In this document: positions 1-5,141 of the stretch, in pieces | Layout of the letters: every line of letters starts with the position of its first letter | Position numbering within the stretch: position 1 is the stretch's first letter | Source of the DNA: Thermoplasmata archaeon | GTDB lineage: Archaea; Thermoplasmatota; E2; UBA202; JdFR-43 | Length of the DNA: 9,599 nt | NCBI GenBank assembly: GCA_021161135.1 | Contig: JAGHBD010000135.1 | Location: 1 to 9,599, forward strand | Reading direction: 5' to 3' | The notes under the pieces: model-generated | Databases searched by the model: none | What the model was told of the DNA's origin: nothing | Seen by the model: only the letters and a program-made list of their open reading frames with translations | Program-made: the position numbers and the translations under genes

Positions 1-61
1 AAAATTCTCCTCTTCTAACCAATTTTTCGTTATATTCCTTCCAATTTCTACTTTCTGGCAT
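1..61 (-). CDS. N-terminal end of a probable transposase (partial, runs off the left edge)
   Basis: Read on the minus strand, an ATG at 61-59 opens 20 codons, MPESRNWKEYNEKLVRRGEF, that continue past base 1. The pattern of a W-x-x-YN motif followed by LVRRGE resembles, from memory, the extreme N-terminus of archaeal IS4/IS5-type DDE transposases. No catalytic residue lies in the window, so this is family recognition only. The start is supported by an in-frame TAG just upstream and by a strong Shine-Dalgarno-like GGAGGGG at 74-68, six bases before the ATG. This differs from the leaderless genes elsewhere in the window, which fits a mobile gene with its own expression signals. A TTTATT at 101-96 (minus) could be its TATA element. 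I could not identify a terminal inverted repeat between here and the DUF3160 gene. Confidence 0.55.
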   Translation of the reverse strand, partial: MPESRNWKEYNEKLVRRGEF

Positions 62-375
62 CCTTATCCCCTCCAGCTATAAAGTAATGCCAGAAAATAA
101 AAATTTACGATTTATTCAACACAGCAGGAGAATACAGTACTTCGGAAAGTAGGCTATAACAAATGAATTTGCTTAATGAATTTGGAAACATCCTGCCAAG
201 TTATCATATTGTTTTTCTTCGATTTCAGAAAACAAACATGATTCTCTTTTAGTTTGAGATAGATGAAATGGGGAGAAACACCATCCATTCATACCAACTT
301 CCTGGATCGTTGGATCTGTTACCACATAAGTTACCAATCTAACAAATTATTTAAGGTGAAGGAAATTATAAACAC
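62..375. other. Gene-free intergenic region between the transposase and the DUF3160 gene
   Basis: About 314 bases without a convincing gene. The left end holds the SD (74-68) of the minus-strand transposase, and the right end holds the TATA element (350-355) of the DUF3160 gene. In between I see only a 29-codon ATG frame at 163-252 with no supporting signals. The outer end of the insertion element probably lies somewhere here, but I found no terminal inverted repeat or target duplication by eye. Confidence 0.6.
350..355 (+). promoter_or_regulatory. TATA element of the DUF3160 gene
   Basis: TTTAAG at 350-355, preceded by A-rich DNA (a possible BRE), starts 26 bases before the ATG at 376. That spacing would put the transcript start on the start codon, giving a leaderless mRNA. 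The GGTGA at 355-359 is 16 bases from the ATG, too far to be the working SD. Confidence 0.55.
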
Positions 376-1521
376 ATGAAATATCGCTGGCTGTTTGCTC
401 TCGCAACCTGTCTCATTATATGGATGAGTGGGTGTATAAAAGAAGAGACTTTTATAGAGTATCCAGAAATAAAAGCAGGAGAGATAAAAAATCCAAAATA
501 TTCCTTTGCCTCGATGTATAAAAAGGAGGGATTTTTAATAGAGGGGAGGGCTCCACAATATAATCTCCCCCTCCCCTTAGAGGAAATAAATAACTGGCAT
601 GAAATATCGAGCATTTTTAGATTGAATGAGAATCAGAAAAAATTACTCGAACAAAACGGTTTTGTAGCCATTCCTTACAGAGAGGAAGATATAATAAAAC
701 CCTATCACTGGTTGATAGATAGGGATATTCCTATATTCATCTCTTCAGATACCCTACTTCATATGTATCATATCCTGTTCAATGAATTGCTTAAAAGCAT
801 TGAAGAAAGAGAGTTTTATGAATCCATGATAAACTTAAGTAAGGCTCTGGTTGAAAAATCAAAGAGAGAGTATGAAGAGTATGACGGCTTGCTTAAGGAG
901 GCGGCGAAGCGAAATGCTGCATATTTTTGTGTAGCCCTTAAATTGCTGCAACCTGATTTTGAAATACCTGATTTTGTTAAAGAGGATGTTGAAAAGGAGC
1001 TAAAGAATATTGAGAATGCAAAAGGATTTAGTAACAGCGTCTTATTCGGCTACGCTGAAGATTATTCACAATACAAACCACGAGGGCATTACACAGAATC
1101 TGAAGAGCTTAGAAGATATTTCAAAACAATGATGTGGTTTGGAAGGATGTCTTTTCTGCTTAAAGGAGGAGACCCTCATTGCTCGAGCTGTCCCTTCTTA
1201 GTATCCGAGGAAGATGCAAATATACAGACAATTCAAGCATCCTTAATTTCATATAATTTGGCAAATGTTGAAGTGGAAGGTAAAAAAGCATTTGAAGTAT
1301 GGCAGCATATATACGCCATAACATCATTTTTTGTTGGACTTTCTGATGATCTCACCCCATATGAATATTTGGAAGGATTGCATAAAATTTTCAATGAAAA
1401 TTTCAGCGTTGAATTGTTAACGGCTGAAAACAATCTTCTCCAGCTTAAAACTATCTTGCATCACTTGAGAATCCAAAAATATATGGGGGAAGTGGTAAAT
1501 GCGAAATTGCTCCCCCCATAA
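376..1521 (+). CDS. DUF3160-family lipoprotein, N-terminal part (upstream of a frameshift)
   Basis: This 381-residue frame is the front half of a DUF3160-type protein. The family has no established function that I know of. Residues 1-20 look like a lipoprotein signal: KYR, a hydrophobic stretch, then the lipobox MSGC with Cys20 as the lipidation site, followed by charged KEE. The mature protein is therefore probably anchored to the outer face of the cytoplasmic membrane. A CxxC pair (Cys269, Cys272) lies in a GGDPHCSSCPF segment and could bind metal or form a disulfide. The frame ends at TAA 1519-1521 directly after a run of six C. The family sequence continues in another frame at 1545-2594, so the natural protein would be about 739 residues. 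The ATG at 376 has a TATA element 26 bases upstream. The gene may be a pseudogene, a sequencing error, or rescued by slippage. Confidence 0.8.
   Translation: MKYRWLFALATCLIIWMSGCIKEETFIEYPEIKAGEIKNPKYSFASMYKKEGFLIEGRAPQYNLPLPLEEINNWHEISSIFRLNENQKKLLEQNGFVAIPYREEDIIKPYHWLIDRDIPIFISSDTLLHMYHILFNELLKSIEEREFYESMINLSKALVEKSKREYEEYDGLLKEAAKRNAAYFCVALKLLQPDFEIPDFVKEDVEKELKNIENAKGFSNSVLFGYAEDYSQYKPRGHYTESEELRRYFKTMMWFGRMSFLLKGGDPHCSSCPFLVSEEDANIQTIQASLISYNLANVEVEGKKAFEVWQHIYAITSFFVGLSDDLTPYEYLEGLHKIFNENFSVELLTAENNLLQLKTILHHLRIQKYMGEVVNAKLLPP
1512..1517 (+). other. C6 run: frameshift point within the DUF3160 gene
   Basis: The upstream frame reads GCG AAA TTG CTC CCC CCA TAA. The downstream frame reads CCC CCC ATA ACT AAG across the same bases. 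Adding one C (C7) joins them into an uninterrupted protein with LLPPITKDKLYEVL across the join. The heptamer C CCC CCA followed at once by TAA would also permit a -1 slip with re-pairing of both tRNAs. I see no obvious downstream stem-loop, so a homopolymer miscall or a real one-base deletion is the simpler explanation. Confidence 0.8.
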
Positions 1522-1544
1522 CTAAGGATAAACTTTACGAAGTA

Positions 1545-2594
1545 TTGAATAAAACCAAAGGCATGAGGTTCATGGGACAGAGATTTCTTCCAGACAGCTA
1601 TATTTTTCAGCAGCTTGTTTCACCAGCAGTTGGCATGTATATTGGCAATGGAGAGGCATTCACAGCTGAATATACGCCATTTGGCAAGGCAAGATGTTTT
1701 CCTCGGGGGTTGGATGTGATGGCAGTTCTTGGTTCTGATCGAGCACTTGAGATTCTCGAGGAGGAGGGAGACACAGCATATGAAGGTGAAAACACAAGTT
1801 ATTATATCCAAATGGAAAAACTACGAGAAGAATTCAATGCATTTAATGCAACAGAGTGGAATCGCAATCTATACTGGAGTTGGCTATACACACTTAAAGC
1901 ACTACTTACAGAATTTGATGAGAAATATCCAAAGTTTATGCAAACAACTGCATGGAAAGATAAGGAGTTACAAACTGCCCTTGCATCATGGACCGAGTTG
2001 AGGCACGATACAATATTGTATGGGAAACAGAGTTACACCATAGGCATAACGGGGCTTCCGGCGCCTTCGCCTGGGTATGTAGAGCCCTTGCCAGAATTTT
2101 ATGCAAGGCTTAAGGCGCTTACGAACATGACAAAAGAAGGGTTGAAAAAGTTTGGAGTAATAAATGAGAGCGAGATGGAGAGGCTGAATAAACTTGAATA
2201 TATGCTTTCTATGCTGTTTGAAATATCTGTAAAAGAATTGGAGGGGAAGGATTTGGATGATTCTGATTATTCCTTCATAAGGATGTTTCCAGATATGCTT
2301 AATGAAACGGTTGCTGGCATAAAAGCGAAAGGGAGGGAAACAATGATGGTGGCAGATGTTCACACCGACATCAATACAAAAAAATGTCTTGAAGAGGCTG
2401 TTGGATATGTGGATTTAATAATAGTCGCCTATCCTACAGAACATGGCATATATGCTGGCGCAGGCCCTATAATGAGTTACTATGAATTCAAGCAGCCCAT
2501 GGAAAATCGCCTCACCGATGAAGAATGGAAAGAAATGTTAGCTACATCTCCACATCCTCGCCCCTCTTGGATTTCCTCATTTTTCGCAGAGTGA
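1545..2594 (+). CDS. DUF3160-family protein, C-terminal part (downstream of a frameshift)
   Basis: This is the back half of the preceding DUF3160 gene, not an independent gene. The nominal start at 1545 is a TTG with no SD and no TATA element. The frame is open through the C6 run, and the codons at 1512-1544 (PPITKDKLYEV) extend it smoothly. Family hallmarks from memory are the MRFMGQRFLPDSYIFQQLV segment about 8 residues in and the C-terminal run ADVHTD, a YVDLIIVAYP segment, SYYEF and RLTDEEWKEML. The end is complete, with TGA at 2592-2594 touching the stop of the convergent hexuloisomerase gene without a spacer. The downstream frame has no further breaks and keeps normal-looking composition, so any inactivation is recent or only apparent. 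Biochemical role is unknown. Confidence 0.8.
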   Translation: MNKTKGMRFMGQRFLPDSYIFQQLVSPAVGMYIGNGEAFTAEYTPFGKARCFPRGLDVMAVLGSDRALEILEEEGDTAYEGENTSYYIQMEKLREEFNAFNATEWNRNLYWSWLYTLKALLTEFDEKYPKFMQTTAWKDKELQTALASWTELRHDTILYGKQSYTIGITGLPAPSPGYVEPLPEFYARLKALTNMTKEGLKKFGVINESEMERLNKLEYMLSMLFEISVKELEGKDLDDSDYSFIRMFPDMLNETVAGIKAKGRETMMVADVHTDINTKKCLEEAVGYVDLIIVAYPTEHGIYAGAGPIMSYYEFKQPMENRLTDEEWKEMLATSPHPRPSWISSFFAE

Positions 2595-3134
2595 TTATTC
2601 TAATGTTGCATGTCTTCTCCTCATGCTTTCTTCACTTTCACCTTTCCTTGCCATCAACTCTGCTATAATAGCATCCAGGAACAACCATGCAGATGCTTCA
2701 AAAAGAGTGCCTAAGGGAGCAAGACTCGCATCTTTCTTTTTTGGACGAAGAACAACAACCACATCTGCAAACCTTGCTATATGAGAGTCGGGATTGGCAG
2801 TTATGGAGATAATTTTTGCACCCAAACGACGTGCTATTTCGGCAGTCATGGCTACGGGGATTGTTTCTCCAGAACCAGAAATGAGAACTACGAGGTCTCC
2901 TTTTTTAACTGGCTTTGTTATTGTTTCTCCAATCACAAATGTTGGGAAGCCGAGATGAACGAGGCGAATGGCAAAGGCTTTGCCCACGAGACCGCTTCGG
3001 CCTGCACCATAAACAAAAATATTGTTGGCTTTGAAAAAATAAGAGATTATTTCCTCAATTTTTTCTTCCCCTATCTCTGAGAGTATCTTTTGCATTTCTT
3101 CCTGTATGTGCTTCAAAGCCTCTTTAAATTTCAT
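2595..3134 (-). CDS. hxlB: 6-phospho-3-hexuloisomerase (SIS-domain)
   Basis: The predicted reaction is interconversion of D-arabino-hex-3-ulose 6-phosphate and fructose 6-phosphate. In archaea without an oxidative pentose-phosphate pathway it works with hexulose-6-phosphate synthase, in reverse of the RuMP pathway, to supply ribulose 5-phosphate. The 179-residue length is typical of the family. Seen in the sequence: one SIS domain with VYGAGRSGLVGKAFA (residues 41-55), the GETIT segment (69-73), the phosphate-binding SGSGET (86-91), the APLGTLFE block (139-146) and the family's C-terminal RRRHATLE (172-179). The start at 3134 overlaps the stop of the upstream endonuclease IV-like gene as ATGA, so the two are translationally coupled. 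No hexulose-6-phosphate synthase gene is in the window. A broader SIS sugar isomerase is possible, but the motifs favour PHI. Confidence 0.88.
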   Translation of the reverse strand: MKFKEALKHIQEEMQKILSEIGEEKIEEIISYFFKANNIFVYGAGRSGLVGKAFAIRLVHLGFPTFVIGETITKPVKKGDLVVLISGSGETIPVAMTAEIARRLGAKIISITANPDSHIARFADVVVVLRPKKKDASLAPLGTLFEASAWLFLDAIIAELMARKGESEESMRRRHATLE

Positions 3135-3952
3135 TTCATCATTTCCATTGCCCTGTCCAGCAAAATTTGAGCATATACAGCATCATGCTCCACAACCGGA
3201 GACTCGGATATTATGGTAACGTCGTAATCATTTTCCAGAATACATTCCATGAGTTTTATCACAGGTAGATCCCCCTTCTTAATTGGAACATGATATAGTT
3301 CCCCATTACTATCATATTTAACACCGGAAAGATGGATGAGATAATGATTTAAATTTAATTCTGCAACTGCATCGAAAACTCGCTGGAAATCCTCTTTTTC
3401 CTTAAGGCAACCAAACCCTCTTGCATGAATATGCCCTATATCAAGCACTGGCACAGTGCCTCTCACTCTTTTGCAAACTTCAATAATTTCTTCCAAGCTG
3501 CCAAAAACTTCCTTTTTACCCATCGTTTCCAAGCCAATGGGTATTTCGATGCCTTTCTTTTTCATTCTGTCCCTTATTTTCCTGAGATTTTTCACGATTC
3601 TCCTCATTGTTTCTTTCTTAGAAAGATTGCCATAAAAACCCAGATGGATGGTTGCAATTCTTGCTCCCATGAGTTGGCCAAGGCGCATCGTATTTTCTAT
3701 TTTTTCTGTACTCATTTTAACATTTCTTTTATCACCAGCAAGATTAATATAATAGGGGGAATGGACATATATTGCTACATCACATTTTTTTGCAACTCTT
3801 TTTATCTCCTTGGCCTCCTCCTCGCTTATAAAACCTCTAGCAAATCTTATTTCCATTGCAGATAAGCCCAAGCATCTCGTATAAATTATGCCATCTATAT
3901 TTGTTCTTTCTTTGCATGATAAAGGAATGCCAGCTGGCCCAATTCTTATCAC
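3131..3952 (-). CDS. Endonuclease IV-like (AP endonuclease family 2) TIM-barrel protein
   Basis: The 273-residue protein has the order of metal-binding motifs of endonuclease IV: VHSPYYINL (His64), IHLGFYG (His103), GLETMGK (Glu142), VLDIGHIHA (Asp171, His174), LIHLSG (His207), YHVPIKKGDLP (His221) and ISESP (Glu250). Classic Nfo enzymes cleave DNA at abasic sites and use three zinc ions, and this is the likely role. The bacterial DRH triad before His221 is not present (the bases encode E-L-Y-H), so one zinc ligand may be replaced. I remember similar E-x-x-H versions in archaeal homologues. The start is a GTG; an in-frame TGA lies five codons upstream, and a TATA element is about 30 bases away, so the mRNA is leaderless or nearly so. 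It is first in an operon with hxlB. A related TIM-barrel sugar isomerase is the alternative. Confidence 0.8.
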   Translation of the reverse strand: MIRIGPAGIPLSCKERTNIDGIIYTRCLGLSAMEIRFARGFISEEEAKEIKRVAKKCDVAIYVHSPYYINLAGDKRNVKMSTEKIENTMRLGQLMGARIATIHLGFYGNLSKKETMRRIVKNLRKIRDRMKKKGIEIPIGLETMGKKEVFGSLEEIIEVCKRVRGTVPVLDIGHIHARGFGCLKEKEDFQRVFDAVAELNLNHYLIHLSGVKYDSNGELYHVPIKKGDLPVIKLMECILENDYDVTIISESPVVEHDAVYAQILLDRAMEMMK

Positions 3953-3979
3953 AGATTTTTTGAATCACCATGGCATTAA

Positions 3980-3985
3980 TATAAA
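3980..3985 (-). promoter_or_regulatory. TATA element of the endonuclease IV-like / hxlB operon
   Basis: On the minus strand, AAATTTATATTAA contains TTTATA at 3985-3980, whose first T is 33 bases before the GTG at 3952. This predicts a transcript start about 5-7 bases ahead of the start codon. No SD is visible, so the leader would be very short. Confidence 0.5.
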
Positions 3986-3990
3986 TTTCT

Positions 3991-3995
3991 AAAAA
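3991..3995 (-). terminator. Possible T-run terminator after the Nudix gene
   Basis: Five T on the minus strand at 3995-3991, about 30 bases past the Nudix stop codon and just before the next operon's TATA element. Archaeal RNA polymerase can terminate at T-runs without a hairpin. The run is short, so this is weak. Confidence 0.25.
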
Positions 3996-4026
3996 GATTT
4001 AAGGTTACAGCAACCATATAGTGCCT

Positions 4027-4404
4027 TCACACCCCTAATTCCTTCCTCCTTTTTATAATCTCCTCTATCACTTTCTTATCTGCTTCCATAAAATCAAAGT
4101 TATTCATTTCTTCGATACTAATCCACCTCACATCCTCATGCTCTTTCATAATGATTTTTCCGCTGCAGTTAGCAATGAAAACATGCAAAACAACTTCTCC
4201 GAAAGAATAGGTATATTTGACGGTTGTAAGAAATTTAATGTTAGTTAACCTGATTGATAGTTCTTCTTCTATCTCCCTTTTCAAACATTCTTCCGGCGTT
4301 TCTCCTTTTTCAAGTCTTCCTCCAGGAAACTCCCATTTTCCCTCCCTCCTTTTTGCAATAAGAATTTTCCCTTTTTTGACTATTATTGCCGCAGCCACAT
4401 CCAT
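4027..4404 (-). CDS. Nudix hydrolase (MutT-like)
   Basis: A 125-residue single-domain Nudix protein, predicted to hydrolyse a nucleoside diphosphate derivative, possibly an oxidised dNTP or CTP/UTP-type substrate; the substrate cannot be fixed from sequence. The Nudix box runs from Gly29 to Ile51 and matches G-x5-E-x7-R-E-x-x-E-E, with Arg43, Glu44, Glu47 and Glu48 as the expected metal-binding set. The glycine normally next to last in the box is Ser50. The N-terminal strand (VAAAIIVKKGKILIAKR) and the WEFPGG segment before the box are typical of MutT-like members, and the length is normal. The ATG at 4404 is preceded by a TATA element 27 bases upstream and no SD, so the mRNA is probably leaderless. 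The gene diverges from the small membrane-protein gene. Confidence 0.88.
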   Translation of the reverse strand: MDVAAAIIVKKGKILIAKRREGKWEFPGGRLEKGETPEECLKREIEEELSIRLTNIKFLTTVKYTYSFGEVVLHVFIANCSGKIIMKEHEDVRWISIEEMNNFDFMEADKKVIEEIIKRRKELGV

Positions 4405-4425
4405 TGAAAAGACAAAGATCTACCA

Positions 4426-4431
4426 TTTAAA
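4426..4431 (-). promoter_or_regulatory. TATA element of the Nudix gene
   Basis: TTTAAA on the minus strand (4431-4426), with its first T 27 bases before the ATG at 4404. It matches the spacing of the other promoters in this window and predicts a leaderless transcript. Confidence 0.5.
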
Positions 4432-4502
4432 GCACTATCGCACCCTCGCTGTATAGGAAAAGGTGCTTATGTAAATTTTAAAACTCAAAATATCGCATAA
4501 CT

Positions 4503-4508
4503 TTTATA
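4503..4508 (+). promoter_or_regulatory. TATA element of the small membrane-protein gene
   Basis: The sequence ATAACTTTTATACC contains TTTATA at 4503-4508, 26 bases before the ATG at 4529. The same ATAACTTT context recurs at the SRP RNA promoter (4780-4790). A leaderless transcript starting at or within a few bases of the ATG is predicted. It shares the 124-base divergent intergenic region with the Nudix promoter. Confidence 0.55.
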
Positions 4509-4528
4509 CCCCTTTCCAATTTTTCTGC

Positions 4529-4783
4529 ATGGAAAAAATATGGCAGAGATGGCTTTTTTATGTTGATGTGCTGGTGATAGCAATATTTGCCATAGCCACT
4601 GTATATATGGCAAAAGATGCTTTCTGGGCTGGATATTACAGAGCTTTTGGCACCTCGCATATAAATGAGTATGGCAAAGCATTGTGGCACCTTGCCAGAG
4701 ATGTTGCTTTCCAAGTGGCGACCTTGGCATGGATATTCTATCGTTTCTTCCGCTGCCAGTTCCTGCTGTTGAGAAAGCCATAA
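4529..4783 (+). CDS. Small membrane protein of unknown function
   Basis: An 84-residue protein that I do not recognise. Residues about 9-28 (LFYVDVLVIAIFAIATVYMA) form a clear membrane segment. Residues about 58-75 (DVAFQVATLAWIFYRFF) could form a second, more amphipathic one, separated by a short, aromatic-rich loop with GYYRAFGTSHINEYGKALWH. The C-terminus RCQFLLLRKP is basic and probably cytoplasmic. That it is a gene is supported by a good TATA element placed as in the neighbouring genes, by the sensible hydrophobicity pattern, and by tight packing: its TAA (4781-4783) abuts the TATA element of the SRP RNA gene. A 105-codon frame on the opposite strand covers the same bases but has no such signals. 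Position next to SRP RNA is suggestive, but no functional link can be claimed. Confidence 0.6.
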   Translation: MEKIWQRWLFYVDVLVIAIFAIATVYMAKDAFWAGYYRAFGTSHINEYGKALWHLARDVAFQVATLAWIFYRFFRCQFLLLRKP

Positions 4784-4784
4784 C

Positions 4785-4790
4785 TTTATT
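4785..4790 (+). promoter_or_regulatory. TATA element of the SRP RNA gene
   Basis: ATAACTTTATTAAG holds TTTATT at 4785-4790, directly after the stop codon of the upstream gene. Applying the 26-28-base spacing seen at the leaderless genes here places the SRP RNA 5' end at about 4811-4813. It may also be the only promoter for DP1. Confidence 0.6.
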
Positions 4791-4810
4791 AAGCCACGCC
4801 AATTTTTGTT

Positions 4811-5140
4811 TTGGCTAAAGGCACAGACTAGGCTGGGGGGTTAGGCGTCCCCTGTAACCGGAAATCGCCTTAGCCGGAGCCGAAGCCTCCAAGGCGGCGT
4901 GTGCATCCAGCAACGATCCAGCATCCGACGATGATGTTTCGTCCTCCGGGGTTGGAGGTGATGGAAGCGTCAGCTGGAGGGCTGATGCTTCCATCTTTAT
5001 CCCGGCCACCGGGTTAGGCCCGGAAGGGAGCGGCCCAGCCGGGAACTGCCGATGCTCGGAGGGGCGCGGAACTGAGAAAGGTGCTGGGGCAATCGTTGCT
5101 TGGTGCATGCGCCCACTTGGGGCGTGTCTGTGCCGGCCAA
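4811..5140 (+). ncRNA. ffs: Signal recognition particle RNA (archaeal 7S RNA)
   Basis: This GC-rich stretch has the landmarks of an archaeal SRP RNA, the scaffold that binds SRP19 and SRP54 for co-translational protein targeting. Helix 1 is a perfect 9-bp pairing of GGCACAGAC (4820-4828) with GTCTGTGCC (5126-5134). The Alu domain carries the conserved GGGGGGTTAGGCGTCCCC and TGTAACC (4853-4859) block. Helix 6 is a 12-bp stem (4963-4974 with 4981-4992) closed by a GGAG tetraloop (4976-4979), the SRP19 site. Helix 8 has GGTTAGGCC, a C-GGAA-G tetraloop (5022-5025) and GGGAGCGGCC, the SRP54 site. The ends are uncertain by about 8 bases: TTGGC (4811-4815) can pair with GCCAA (5136-5140) outside helix 1, and the TATA element predicts a start at 4811-4813. 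The mature RNA may be only 4820-5134. No terminator follows; the DP1 ATG comes next. Confidence 0.96.
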
Positions 5141-5141
5141 A

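Noticed and set aside
163..252. A 29-codon ATG frame in the left intergenic region
   Set aside because: No SD, no well-placed TATA element, and too short to judge; chance is a sufficient explanation.
1986..2363. A 125-codon minus-strand frame inside the DUF3160 gene
   Set aside because: It is antisense to clearly conserved DUF3160 sequence, has an unnatural composition (many His, Phe, Arg) and no start signals.
4485..4802. Minus-strand frames of 78 and 105 codons opposite the small membrane-protein gene
   Set aside because: They have no promoter at the spacing used here and cover the SRP and small-gene promoters. The plus-strand frame has the better signals and hydrophobicity pattern.
4815..5108. 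A 97-codon minus-strand frame rich in Pro and Ala
   Set aside because: It lies entirely within the SRP RNA; its odd composition reflects the GC-rich structural RNA and not a protein.
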